Assembly: GCF_029318635.1 (NCBI RefSeq)
Contig: NZ_CP119676.1
Location: 62,001 to 126,000, forward strand
Direction: 5' to 3'
Source: Varunaivibrio sulfuroxidans
Lineage (GTDB): Bacteria; Pseudomonadota; Alphaproteobacteria; Rhodospirillales; Magnetovibrionaceae
Length of the DNA stretch: 64,000 nucleotides
Below the pieces are notes generated by a model that was not told where the DNA came from, did not search any database, and saw only the letters and a program-made list of their open reading frames with translations. The position numbers and the translations under genes were made by a program. Position 1 is the first letter of the stretch; each line of letters begins with the position of its first letter. Of this stretch, positions 27,887 to 36,463 are shown in pieces.

Positions 27887-28096
27887 ATGATGACCGCCGA
27901 GCCGACGAAGGCCAAGGGGAATGCTCAGGCGTCCCCGCGTTTGTCCAAGGTTGGAGCCGAGCGTAAAAGTGAACGTGACGCCCGCCTGGGCGCGGCATTG
28001 CGGGCCAACCTGCGCCGCCGCAAGGGGCGGACCCAGGCGCGCGCCGAACAAAACGCACCATCGCCAAAGGACGATGCCGCCTCCGGTGAGGAATGA
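27887..28096 (+). CDS. Small basic protein upstream of murA
   Basis: A 69-residue hydrophilic protein with the core RKSERDARLGAALRANLRRR, followed by KGRTQARA. Short proteins with an RLxxALRxNLxRRK-type core are common just upstream of murA in alphaproteobacteria, to my knowledge without an assigned function. AAAGGAT precedes ATG 27887 (a second ATG follows directly). The murA start is 173 bases downstream, so a separate murA promoter is possible. Confidence 0.72.
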   Translation: MMTAEPTKAKGNAQASPRLSKVGAERKSERDARLGAALRANLRRRKGRTQARAEQNAPSPKDDAASGEE

Positions 28097-28269
28097 TGTC
28101 GGCGAATGCGTCGTGGGTGGATTCTTACCCGAATTTCCATAAGTTCTTGAGGCTCGCGGGGCGATCCACTAAAACCCCATCAACGATGTCGAGTTAGGCG
28201 CTCGGGCCCGCCATCGTCGCCCCGGCGCGTGGCGCACGATGCGCAATTTTTAGAGTCACTAGGATTTTT

Positions 28270-29562
28270 ATGGATAGCATTCACATTCATGGCGGCGTTC
28301 CGCTTCACGGCGCGATCGCGATCGGCGGCGCGAAGAACGCCGCTTTACCCCTGATGGCGGCCAGCCTGTTGAGCGCGGAGCCCCTGAACCTGTCCAATCT
28401 GCCGCACCTGGCGGATATTTCGACGATGGCCCACCTGTTGAGCGAATTGGGTTGCACGTTGTCGATGAATGGCGACGCCCCGGACGGCGGCCATGCCGGG
28501 CGGGTGTTCGCCTTGGATGCATCGTCGGTCGATAAAACCACCGCGCCGTACGACCTGGTGCGCAAGATGCGCGCCTCGATCCTGGTCTTGGGGCCGTTGT
28601 TGGCGCGTTTCGGCGAGGCCCGAGTATCGTTGCCGGGAGGCTGCGCCATCGGCACCCGCCCGGTCGATCTGCACCTGAAGGCGCTGACTCAGTTAGGCGC
28701 CGAGATCGATCTCCACGAAGGCTATATCGACGCTAGGGCTCCGGGCGGCTTGAAAGGGGCGCACGTGTTGTTTCCCCAGGTCACGGTGGGGGGCACCGAA
28801 AATCTGCTGATGGCCGCCTCCCTGGCCGAGGGCGAGACGGTATTGTCCAACGCCGCGCGCGAGCCCGAGGTCGCCGATCTCGCCCGCTGTCTTGTCGCCA
28901 TGGGGGCGGATATCGAGGGCATCGGCACCGATACCCTGACGATCCGCGGTGCAAAAAGCTTGCACGGGGCGGATCACGCGGTGGTTCCCGATCGCATCGA
29001 GACGGGGACCTATGCCGTGGCCGCGGCGATCACCGGCGGCGACGTGGTCTTGAAGGGTGCGCGCGCCGATCTGATCGGGTCGGTAATCGACGTTTTGCGT
29101 TTGGCCGGAGCCGAGGTTGACGTGGACGAGGCCGCCGCCCGAATCCGCGTGCGCCGCACCCAGGGTCCGCTCAAAGGTTTCGACGTCATGACCGAACCGT
29201 ATCCCGGGTTTCCCACCGACATGCAGGCCCAGTTCATGGTCTTGGCGTCGGTCGCCGGGGGAGCGTCGATGATCACCGAAACGATCTTCGAAAACCGCTT
29301 CATGCATGTTCCCGAACTGGTCCGCATGGGGGCGAATATCAATGTTCACGGATCGTCGGCGATTGTGCGCGGGGTCGAACGGCTTAGCGCCGCCCCGGTG
29401 ATGGCGACCGATCTGCGCGCCTCGGTGTCGCTGATTTTGGCAGGTCTGGTGGCCGAAGGGGAGACCGTCGTCAACCGAGTCTATCATCTTGATCGCGGTT
29501 ACGAACGCCTGGAGGAAAAGTTATCCGCCTGCGGCGCCGTCATCGAACGGATCAAAGGCTGA
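28270..29562 (+). CDS. murA: UDP-N-acetylglucosamine 1-carboxyvinyltransferase
   Basis: Cytoplasmic enzyme that adds enolpyruvate from PEP to UDP-GlcNAc, the first committed step of peptidoglycan synthesis and the target of fosfomycin. The 430-residue product has the family length. Motifs include the N-terminal [20 protein letters not shown] with the substrate lysine, [20 protein letters not shown], and [19 protein letters not shown] with the catalytic cysteine of the flexible loop. ATG 28270 opens the conserved N-terminus. hisG follows after 77 bases. Confidence 0.98.
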   Translation: MDSIHIHGGVPLHGAIAIGGAKNAALPLMAASLLSAEPLNLSNLPHLADISTMAHLLSELGCTLSMNGDAPDGGHAGRVFALDASSVDKTTAPYDLVRKMRASILVLGPLLARFGEARVSLPGGCAIGTRPVDLHLKALTQLGAEIDLHEGYIDARAPGGLKGAHVLFPQVTVGGTENLLMAASLAEGETVLSNAAREPEVADLARCLVAMGADIEGIGTDTLTIRGAKSLHGADHAVVPDRIETGTYAVAAAITGGDVVLKGARADLIGSVIDVLRLAGAEVDVDEAAARIRVRRTQGPLKGFDVMTEPYPGFPTDMQAQFMVLASVAGGASMITETIFENRFMHVPELVRMGANINVHGSSAIVRGVERLSAAPVMATDLRASVSLILAGLVAEGETVVNRVYHLDRGYERLEEKLSACGAVIERIKG

Positions 29563-29639
29563 AAGATGGGCGCTGAGCGCTGGCGTAAAGGGATAAAACC
29601 CGGTATGTATGCCGCCAAGCACTGGTGAGCGAGGCAACT

Positions 29640-30308
29640 GTGAACGATAAAGAAATATTGGTTTTAGCGTTGCCCAAGGGGCGCATCCTGAAAGAAGTGA
29701 TGCCGTTGGTGCGCGCCGCGGGCATCGAACCGGAAGCCGCTTTCGACGATAAAGACGCGCGTCAACTGCGTTTCGCCACCAACCATCCCCATATCGAAAT
29801 TATTCGCGTGCGCAGTTTCGACGTCGCCACCTTCGTCGCCTTTGGGGCGGCGCACCTGGGTGTCGCCGGGGGCGATGTGCTGATGGAATTCGACAGTTCG
29901 GAAATCTACGCGCCGCTTGATCTGAACATCGGCCACTGTCGGATGTCCATCGCCGAACCGGAGGCTCTGCGCGGCGAGGACGATCCGCGGACGTGGAGTC
30001 ACGTTCGCGTGGCGACGAAATACCCCGAGATCACCAAGCGCCACTTCGCCAAGCGGGGGGTGCAGGCCGAATGCATTAAACTCAACGGCGCGATGGAACT
30101 GGCGCCCACCTTGGGGCTGTGTCAGCGTATCGTCGATCTGGTGTCCTCGGGCGCGACCCTAAGGGCCAACGGCTTGGTGGAAATCGAGAAAATCGCCGAA
30201 ATCACGTCCAAGCTGGCGGTTAACCGGACGGCGTGGAAAACCCGCCCCGGCGAAATCGGCGGTTGGATCGATCGTTTCAGGGAGGCCGTCAATGCCCATG
30301 CGTCTTAA
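29640..30308 (+). CDS. hisG: ATP phosphoribosyltransferase, short form
   Basis: First enzyme of histidine synthesis (ATP plus PRPP to phosphoribosyl-ATP). The short form lacks the C-terminal regulatory domain and normally needs HisZ, which is not in this window. Motifs are [35 protein letters not shown] and the PRPP loop [25 protein letters not shown] 29640 is preferred because GCGAGG lies before it and the product then starts just ahead of the conserved LALPKGR; GTG 29625 is the alternative with five more residues. It overlaps hisD by 17 bases. Confidence 0.95.
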   Translation: MNDKEILVLALPKGRILKEVMPLVRAAGIEPEAAFDDKDARQLRFATNHPHIEIIRVRSFDVATFVAFGAAHLGVAGGDVLMEFDSSEIYAPLDLNIGHCRMSIAEPEALRGEDDPRTWSHVRVATKYPEITKRHFAKRGVQAECIKLNGAMELAPTLGLCQRIVDLVSSGATLRANGLVEIEKIAEITSKLAVNRTAWKTRPGEIGGWIDRFREAVNAHAS

Positions 30309-31593
30309 CGCCCACGATGCGGCATTCGAGGCCGCCTTCGCCAAAATGCTGGTCTCCAAACGCGAGGATAGTATCGACGTCAATCAGACGGTGGCGGCGA
30401 TTTTAGCCGATGTGCGCGCGCGCGGCGATGCGGCTGTGCTTGAATACACCGAACGGTTCGATCGCATCGCCCTCAACGCCGAAAGCATGGCGATCGGCAA
30501 GGATCAACTGGCGCGCGCCGCCGACGGTATCGATCGGGAAACCTTGGACGCCCTGGTTTTAGCGGCGGACCGCATCAACGCGTTTCACGCCAAGCAGGTT
30601 CCGGACGACCTCGATTACGTCGATGATAGCGGCGTTCGCCTGGGCTACCGCTGGACCCCGGTGCATGCCGCCGGGTTGTATGTGCCGGGCGGCACGGCGG
30701 CTTATCCGTCATCGGTGTTGATGAACGCCATTCCGGCTAAGGTTGCCGGGGTAGGGCGCCTGGTGATGGTGGTGCCGACCCCGGACGGCGTCGTCAACCC
30801 GCTGGTGTTGGCGGCGGCCCACCTTGCCGGAGTGGACGAGGTCTATCGCATCGGTGGCGCGCAGGCGATCGGGGCGCTGGCTTATGGCACTCGGAGCATT
30901 GCTCCGGTGGACAAGATTGTGGGGCCGGGCAACGCCTTTGTCGCGGCGGCGAAAAAACAGGTGTTCGGAACCGTGGGCATCGACATGATCGCCGGGCCAT
31001 CGGAAATCCTGGTGATCGCCGACGGCGACAACGATCCAGACTGGATCGCCGCCGACCTTCTCAGCCAGGCCGAACACGACACCGCCGCCCAGTCTATTTT
31101 ATTGACCGATGATACCGCCTTTGCCGACGCCGTGGCGCGGGCGGTCGAGAAACGCCTGGAAACCTTGCCCCGGGCGGATATCGCTCGGCAAAGCTGGTGC
31201 GATTTCGGTGTCATCATCACGGTGGACGACCTGTTCGCGGCGGGACCGATCATCGATCGCATCGCGGCGGAGCACGTCGAACTGGCGCTCGCCGATCCGG
31301 ACGCCATGGCGGGCACCTTCACCAATGCCGGGGCGATTTTCATGGGACGCTACACCCCCGAGGCGATCGGCGATTATGTCGGCGGCCCGAACCACGTATT
31401 GCCGACCGCCAGAAGCGCGCGGTTTTCTTCGGGACTTGGGGTCTTGGATTTTCTCAAGAGAAGCTCCATTATTGCGTGCGACGCGGCGGGGCTAAATAAA
31501 ATCGGTCCTTCCGCGGTGCGTTTGGCCAAGGCCGAGGGGTTGGACGCCCACGGTCTTTCCGTCGCACTCAGATTAAACATGCCCAGGACCTGA
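30292..31593 (+). CDS. hisD: Histidinol dehydrogenase
   Basis: Zinc enzyme that carries out the last two oxidations of histidine synthesis, from histidinol to histidine with NAD. The 433-residue product shows [71 protein letters not shown] and GGPNHVLPT, all family landmarks. ATG 30292 follows GGGAGG located inside the end of hisG, so translation of the two is likely coupled. The UPF0262 gene follows after 76 bases, a conserved alphaproteobacterial order. Confidence 0.98.
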   Translation: MPMRLNAHDAAFEAAFAKMLVSKREDSIDVNQTVAAILADVRARGDAAVLEYTERFDRIALNAESMAIGKDQLARAADGIDRETLDALVLAADRINAFHAKQVPDDLDYVDDSGVRLGYRWTPVHAAGLYVPGGTAAYPSSVLMNAIPAKVAGVGRLVMVVPTPDGVVNPLVLAAAHLAGVDEVYRIGGAQAIGALAYGTRSIAPVDKIVGPGNAFVAAAKKQVFGTVGIDMIAGPSEILVIADGDNDPDWIAADLLSQAEHDTAAQSILLTDDTAFADAVARAVEKRLETLPRADIARQSWCDFGVIITVDDLFAAGPIIDRIAAEHVELALADPDAMAGTFTNAGAIFMGRYTPEAIGDYVGGPNHVLPTARSARFSSGLGVLDFLKRSSIIACDAAGLNKIGPSAVRLAKAEGLDAHGLSVALRLNMPRT

Positions 31594-31669
31594 CGAAAAC
31601 GTTAGGGACGAAACCCGCAAGCGTGGTTCTCGACCGCCGTTTCGGTCTCCTGGCGATGATGAGGAAACG

Positions 31670-32161
31670 ATGGTTCCGATGCCGGATGACGCACACTATA
31701 TTGCCGGTATCTTCCTCGACGAGCGCTCGGTCATCAGCCGCAGCCCGCAGGTCGAACACGAACGCAAGGTGGCGATTTACGATCTTCTGGAAGCCAACCA
31801 TTTTAAACCGAAGGGTGATATCGAGGGACCCTATAATTTGCATCTGTCGATCGAAGACAACCGCCTCGCCTTCGATGTGCGCGACCTGCACGATCAGGCG
31901 TTGATCCGCTTTACCTTGGCGCTGTCGCCGTTCCGTTCGATCATTCGCGAATACTTCATGGTTTGCGACAGCTACTTTAAGGCTATTAAAAGCGCAAGTC
32001 CTTCGCAGATCGAAGCCATCGACATGGGACGACGCGGACTACACAACGATGGCGCCGAACTGCTGCGCGAACGGCTTCAAGGCAAGGTCGAATTAGATCC
32101 CAACACGGCGCGCAGGCTGTATACCCTTATTTGCGTCATGCACGTGCGGGTGCGAGATTGA
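31670..32161 (+). CDS. UPF0262 family protein
   Basis: A 163-residue soluble protein of a family largely confined to alphaproteobacteria and without a known function. Typical segments are ERKVAIYDLLEANHF, YNLHLSIEDNRLAFDVRD, LALSPFRSIIREYFMVCDSY and DMGRRGLHNDGAELLRERL. The start at ATG 31670 is followed two codons later by another ATG. It sits between hisD and a low-molecular-weight phosphatase gene, its usual place, and its stop overlaps the next start. Confidence 0.92.
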   Translation: MVPMPDDAHYIAGIFLDERSVISRSPQVEHERKVAIYDLLEANHFKPKGDIEGPYNLHLSIEDNRLAFDVRDLHDQALIRFTLALSPFRSIIREYFMVCDSYFKAIKSASPSQIEAIDMGRRGLHNDGAELLRERLQGKVELDPNTARRLYTLICVMHVRVRD

Positions 32162-32604
32162 TGATGGATCAGCCCAGCGCCGTCTTGTTCGCGTGCACGG
32201 CAAATTCGATTCGCTCGCCGATGGCGGAAAGTATTCTCAAAATGCTCCATGGACAGCGCATCTATGTGGATTCGGTCGGTGTGCGCGGGCGTGAAATCGA
32301 CGGCTTCGCCGTCGCCGTTATGGAAGAGGTCGGCATCGATATCAGCGCTCATGTCTGTAAGACATTTGACCAACTGGAAGATTCGTACTTCGACCTGGTC
32401 ATTTCGTTGTCGCCCGAGGCCCAGCACAGGGCCGTCGATATGACGCGTGTGATGGCCTGTGAAGTGGAATTTTGGAATACCTTCGATCCTTCCGTGGTCG
32501 AGGGAACACGCGAAGCGCGCCTGGAAGCCTTTCGTCAGGTGCGCGACGAGTTGATGGCCCGGATCAAAGAACGCTTTCCCCTCCGGTCAATGGGCGACAT
32601 TTAA
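32161..32604 (+). CDS. Low-molecular-weight protein tyrosine phosphatase / arsenate reductase-like protein
   Basis: A 147-residue cytoplasmic protein with the phosphate-binding P-loop FACTANSIRSPMAE, giving catalytic Cys12 and Arg18 (C-x5-R-S). The second catalytic acid is likely the Asp of NTFDPSVVEG. Members of this group are annotated as protein tyrosine phosphatases or ArsC-type arsenate reductases. The lack of the usual extra redox cysteines and the conserved place after UPF0262 favour a phosphatase role, but this is inference. Start ATG 32161 overlaps the preceding stop by one base. Confidence 0.85.
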   Translation: MMDQPSAVLFACTANSIRSPMAESILKMLHGQRIYVDSVGVRGREIDGFAVAVMEEVGIDISAHVCKTFDQLEDSYFDLVISLSPEAQHRAVDMTRVMACEVEFWNTFDPSVVEGTREARLEAFRQVRDELMARIKERFPLRSMGDI

Positions 32605-32714
32605 TTTATTTTCCCTTATAAGGGGCGAATAACGGACAATTTATGGAAAAAACTTGACCTGAAGGCTGTGGGCGTCCACTTATTTGCGCCAGCCCAGGCA
32701 ACAACGAGAGTATG

Positions 32715-32933
32715 ATGGCGAAAGAAGAAGTACTAGAATTTTCAGGTGTGGTGACCGAGTTGCTGCCCAACGCCATGTTTCGGGTAATGCTCGAAAATGG
32801 CCACGAGATTCTTGCGCATACCGCAGGAAAAATGCGTAAGCACCGTATCCGCGTTTTGGCCGGTGACAAGGTCAGCGTGGAAATGACCCCTTATGACCTG
32901 ACGAAAGGGCGGATTACCTTCCGCTTCAAGTAA
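32715..32933 (+). CDS. infA: Translation initiation factor IF-1
   Basis: A 72-residue OB-fold protein that binds the ribosomal A site during initiation. The whole family pattern is present: [39 protein letters not shown] and [22 protein letters not shown] 32715 gives the canonical N-terminus MAKEE; the adjacent ATG 32712 would add one methionine. TTGACC at 32654-32659 may be part of its promoter, without a good matching -10. It heads the infA-maf-RNase E/G-yacG cluster typical of alphaproteobacteria. Confidence 0.98.
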   Translation: MAKEEVLEFSGVVTELLPNAMFRVMLENGHEILAHTAGKMRKHRIRVLAGDKVSVEMTPYDLTKGRITFRFK

Positions 32934-32963
32934 TCATGAGCTTTTAATCGAGAAGGGTGCGCG

Positions 32964-33599
32964 ATGACGGTTCCCCGTTCAGGTGCCCCGCGGCTCGTTC
33001 TGGCGTCGGCATCCCCGCGGCGCGTCGAACTGCTTCGGCAGGTCGGAATTACGCCTGCGCATATCGCGCCGGCGGACGTTGACGAAACGGCGAAAGCGAG
33101 CGAACTTCCCCATCAACTGGCGCGTCGTCTGGCCGAAGCCAAGGCGCGCGCGGTGGCCGCCCGCTATCCCGGCGCGGTGGTGCTGGGCGCCGACAGCGCC
33201 GTCGCCGTCGGACGGCGCATTTTGGGCAAACCCGATGACGAGGTCGCGGCGCGACGGTTCCTAGATCTTTTGTCGGGGCGACGTCACCGTGTTGTCGGCG
33301 GTATCGCGGTGATCGGGGCGGATGGGCGGATGTCCAGTAAAGTAATAACGACCGCGGTCGCCTTTAAGACCCTGGAGCCGGGCGAAATCGACGCCTATCT
33401 CGCCGGCGGCGAATGGCGCGGCAAGGCCGGCGGGTACGCCATTCAAGGGCGCGCCGCGCTGTTTGTGCGCAAGGTCGTCGGCTCGTACCCCAATGTCGTC
33501 GGCCTCGCCTTGTTCGAGGTAGCGAACATGCTGAAAAACCACGGCGTCGTACCCAATTTTCATGGGGGTGAGGCGGTCTGCTCCAATGCCGATCTATGA
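32964..33599 (+). CDS. maf: Maf-like nucleotide pyrophosphatase
   Basis: A 211-residue enzyme of the Maf/Ham1 fold that hydrolyses non-canonical or modified nucleoside triphosphates, first described as a septation inhibitor. The phosphate-binding N-terminus LVLASASPRRVELLRQVG is diagnostic. Other landmarks are ADVDETAKASELPHQLARRLAEAKA, VLGADSAVAVGRRILGKPDD and GKAGGYAIQGRAALFV. AGAAGGG precedes ATG 32964. It overlaps the following RNase gene by 14 bases. Confidence 0.95.
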   Translation: MTVPRSGAPRLVLASASPRRVELLRQVGITPAHIAPADVDETAKASELPHQLARRLAEAKARAVAARYPGAVVLGADSAVAVGRRILGKPDDEVAARRFLDLLSGRRHRVVGGIAVIGADGRMSSKVITTAVAFKTLEPGEIDAYLAGGEWRGKAGGYAIQGRAALFVRKVVGSYPNVVGLALFEVANMLKNHGVVPNFHGGEAVCSNADL

Positions 33600-35055
33600 C
33601 GTTTTCATCCATGCCCGCCTAGGTGAAATCCGAACCGTTTTGGCCGACGAACGGGGGCGCCTGATCCAGCTCGACATTGACCGGCCGCTCGGGGCGCGTA
33701 GCGTTTGCGGTGAAATTTTTGTCGGCCGGGTCACCAAGATCGCCGCCGCGATCGACGCGGCGTTCGTCGATATCGGAACCGGGCAGGCGGGTTATCTAGA
33801 CCTCAAGGAAACGCGCCCGGGGGCAGGAAACGCGCCCGACGGCGCTTTGATCGAGGGGCAGCGAATGATCGTTCAGGCGGTGCGCGATCCGGTCGATGGT
33901 AAGGGCGCGAAATTGACCGCGCGACCGTCCCTGAGAGGGCGCTTCACGGCCTTGACCCCCGGTCGTCCCGGAATTGCATTTTCACCCGCCATCGCCAACA
34001 AGGGACAACGCGCGCGTCTGCGCGCGGTGATCGAAGGGGGGGATGAGCGCGGCGAGGATCCCGGCGTTAGCGTGCGGGACGAGGCGTCCGACGCCACGGG
34101 GGCGCAAATATCCGCCGACCTCGCAATCCTGCATAAAGGCTGGGCGGAGATTCTGCGTGATGCGCAAAAAGAGCCGGCGCCGCGCCGATTGCACCGTCCC
34201 ACGCCGCCTTTTGCCGGAATATTGGAGGACCTGGACGCACACGAGATACGGCGCATCGTGTGCGATGATGGCGCGCTTTGTGAAATCTTGCACCAATTGT
34301 GCGCCCGGCGCTATCGAGGCGATGCCCCGGTCATCGAACGGTACGACGGTCCCTGCGCGCTGTTCGAGACCTTCGACCTGGATGAACGCGTCGCCAATGC
34401 CTGCGCCCTGCGGGTTGCGCTGCCTTCGGGCGGGCGACTGACGATCGAAGAAACCGCCGCATTGACCGTGATCGACGTTGACAGTGCGCGGGTGGCGCAG
34501 AAAGGCTCAAAAAATACTCGAAATCATGCGCTGAGCATCAATATCGAGGCCGCCCATGAGGCGGCGCGGCAAATCAGATTGCGCAATCTTTCGGGCCTGA
34601 TCGTCATCGATATGTTGAAAATGTCAACCAAGGCCGACCGCCGGAACGTGCGCGACACCTTAATCCGCGCCCTGGAGTCGGACCCTAAAAAACCGCAGGT
34701 GTTGGGCTTTGGGCCGTCCGGCCTGCTGGAGCTCACCCGCCGCCGAACGCAGCCGCCGCTTTCGCATGTTCTTTATGGTCCTTGGCGCGCTCGTGTGGGG
34801 CAAGGCCGTACGCCGTCCGACGATACGGTGGCGATCGAGGCGCTCAATGGCGTTCTCGCTTACGTTGGGGCAAATCCGGGAAAAATCCCCGCCGTCTCCG
34901 CCCGCAGGGGGGTCGTTGATGCCTTGCGGGGAAGATTGCTTGCGGGTCTACGCGAATTGGAGGGGCGCCTGGGGCACGCGCTTGTATTGAAAGTCGTCGA
35001 TGGCGAAAATAAAGACGCCTTTCGAATCGAAGAAACCGTGTTCACATCGGGTTGA
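33586..35055 (+). CDS. rng: RNase E/G family endoribonuclease without zinc-link cysteines
   Basis: Endoribonuclease of the RNase E/G catalytic core (489 residues), expected to act in RNA decay or processing. The N-terminal S1 domain is seen in GEIFVGRVTKIAAAIDAAFVD. The catalytic aspartates are in TVIDVDSARVAQ and LIVIDMLKMS. After LELTRRRTQPPL, where RNase E/G usually has a CPxCxG zinc-link, there is no cysteine pair at all (VLYGPWRARVGQG). No C-terminal degradosome scaffold is present. This is the maf-linked alphaproteobacterial RNase G-like group. ATG 33586 follows GTGAGG; the open frame to 33562 adds eight residues. Confidence 0.9.
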   Translation: MPIYDVFIHARLGEIRTVLADERGRLIQLDIDRPLGARSVCGEIFVGRVTKIAAAIDAAFVDIGTGQAGYLDLKETRPGAGNAPDGALIEGQRMIVQAVRDPVDGKGAKLTARPSLRGRFTALTPGRPGIAFSPAIANKGQRARLRAVIEGGDERGEDPGVSVRDEASDATGAQISADLAILHKGWAEILRDAQKEPAPRRLHRPTPPFAGILEDLDAHEIRRIVCDDGALCEILHQLCARRYRGDAPVIERYDGPCALFETFDLDERVANACALRVALPSGGRLTIEETAALTVIDVDSARVAQKGSKNTRNHALSINIEAAHEAARQIRLRNLSGLIVIDMLKMSTKADRRNVRDTLIRALESDPKKPQVLGFGPSGLLELTRRRTQPPLSHVLYGPWRARVGQGRTPSDDTVAIEALNGVLAYVGANPGKIPAVSARRGVVDALRGRLLAGLRELEGRLGHALVLKVVDGENKDAFRIEETVFTSG

Positions 35056-35061
35056 AAAAAC

Positions 35062-35304
35062 ATGACTGACCGTAAAAAGAAATCTAGCGGCGATGTTGTC
35101 GCGCTGAGAGAAAATGCTCCCGGAAAAATGCAGAGGGGTCCACAGAGGTGTCCTATGTGCGGCGCAAAAACCGTGACGGCGCATCGGCCTTTCTGTTCCG
35201 AACGTTGTCGGATGCGGGACCTGGGGCGTTGGCTGAACGAAGAATACCGGGTCCCCGCCGATGCGCCCGTCGATGATGACGATTTCTCACCCCAAGAAAA
35301 TTAA
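35062..35304 (+). CDS. yacG: DNA gyrase inhibitor YacG
   Basis: Small zinc protein of 80 residues. The four cysteines are in QRCPMCGAKTV and RPFCSERCRMRDLGRW, the family signature CxxC...CxxxC. YacG of E. coli binds GyrB and inhibits DNA gyrase. The 29-residue N-terminal extension before the zinc site is polar and probably disordered. It starts six bases after the RNase E/G stop, so it belongs to the same transcript, as in related genomes. Confidence 0.93.
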   Translation: MTDRKKKSSGDVVALRENAPGKMQRGPQRCPMCGAKTVTAHRPFCSERCRMRDLGRWLNEEYRVPADAPVDDDDFSPQEN

Positions 35305-35409
35305 TTTCCCTTTTTGGATGCTGGACAGCCCGGACGATATCTTTTATAAGCGCCTTCTTACCAACCGGTGGGGCCGATCGTTCCCCGCCGACGCCCTTTT
35401 TCGGGTCGT

Positions 35410-35485
<76 letters not shown>

Positions 35486-35908
35486 TTATTTTCAATGCGT
35501 TATACATACTTTAACTTTGTGCGCGGTGTCGCCGTTTCTTGGCCTGTGGAATTTTTCACAAACCAGACTCATCAGATTAATAGGTCCTGGCCCTAGATCG
35601 CCCCAATGGCGCGTCACCCCTCCCATTATCCTGCCTTACTTTAAATAACGCGCATCCCCTTGCGCAGACGTTGGTCGGGCGTGGGACCGATGAGCCCAGG
35701 GCGGTCCAGTCGCTGGTCGGGGGGGGTGGTCACGGAATGGAAAAGTTCATATATTAGAAAAAGATGAATACTTGGCGGAATGTCCGCTTGTTTGCTTGGT
35801 CTTGGTGTCCCGCTTGATATTTTCGAGCCCGATGTCGCCGGGCGATCGAAGTACAGTTTGTAACGGGAGCCCTTGGTGGCAAGGGATTCCACAGTTTGGA
35901 AGAGAATT
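35486..35908. other. Gene-free spacer between tRNA-Phe and thioredoxin gene
   Basis: About 420 bases with no supportable gene. It contains the full-length dispersed repeat at 35542-35596 and an AT-rich stretch at about 35745-35780 that may hold the promoter of the thioredoxin gene. Open frames here lack ribosome binding sites. Confidence 0.5.
35542..35596 (+). repeat. Dispersed repeat, long copy (copy 5)
   Basis: A 55 bp copy: GCCTGTGGAATTTTTCACAA, then ACCAGACTCATCAGATTAAT, then AGGTCCTGGCCCTAG. It matches the copy at 52891-52945 along the whole length with about eight differences. These two long copies define the full repeat; the others retain only the last 16-35 bases. Confidence 0.9.
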
Positions 35909-36307
35909 ATGGCGACCATCGAACTCACCCAGGGCAACCTGGAAAGCACGATTAAGGACAATGATATTTTACTGATCGACTTCTGGGCCGGTTGGTGTGG
36001 TCCTTGTAAATCTTTCGCCCCGGTTTTCGAGGCGGCCTCCGAAAAACACCCCTCCGTGACGTTCGCCAAGTGCGACACCGAGGCGGAACAGATGGTGGCC
36101 TCTCAGTTTGGTATCCGTTCAATCCCCACATTGGCGATTTTTCGCGAACAGATATTGCTGTACAGCCAACCCGGCGCTTTGCCTGAATCGGCTCTGGAGG
36201 AGTTGATCGGCCAGGTGACGTCGCTGGACATGGAAGAGGTCCGCGCCAAGGTCGCCGAGGCGCAGGCGCAGGAAGCGGCGGGCGCGGGTCAAGATCAGGA
36301 CGCATAA
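35909..36307 (+). CDS. Thioredoxin family protein
   Basis: Cytoplasmic thiol-disulfide oxidoreductase of 132 residues. The thioredoxin domain (about residues 3-107) has the active site FWAGWCGPCKSF (WCGPC) and the cis-proline in RSIPTLAIF. The C-terminal 25 residues are a helical, alanine- and glutamine-rich tail (KVAEAQAQEAAGAGQDQDA) not found in standard TrxA. ATG 35909 follows GGAAGAG. It is a single gene, convergent with the beta-CASP nuclease gene, with a hairpin between them. Confidence 0.94.
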   Translation: MATIELTQGNLESTIKDNDILLIDFWAGWCGPCKSFAPVFEAASEKHPSVTFAKCDTEAEQMVASQFGIRSIPTLAIFREQILLYSQPGALPESALEELIGQVTSLDMEEVRAKVAEAQAQEAAGAGQDQDA

Positions 36308-36359
36308 TATTCCCGGGCGCATGTAATCCGCATGTAACCTTAAGTGGCGGTAAAATTGT

Positions 36360-36384
36360 CCCCCGCATACCGAACGTGCGGGGG
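36360..36384. terminator. GC-rich hairpin between convergent genes
   Basis: CCCCCGCA (36360-36367) and TGCGGGGG (36377-36384) form a perfect 8 bp stem with a 9-base loop. It lies between the 3' ends of the thioredoxin and nuclease genes. There is no long T run, so it may act in both directions as a weak or factor-assisted terminator. Confidence 0.5.
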
Positions 36385-36463
36385 CGGGCCGCCTTTTGGG
36401 CTTTTCGGGGAGAGCGCCCTGCGGACGGCTTTCGCGGGCCTCTGTGTTTTGAGGCGTCCGGGC

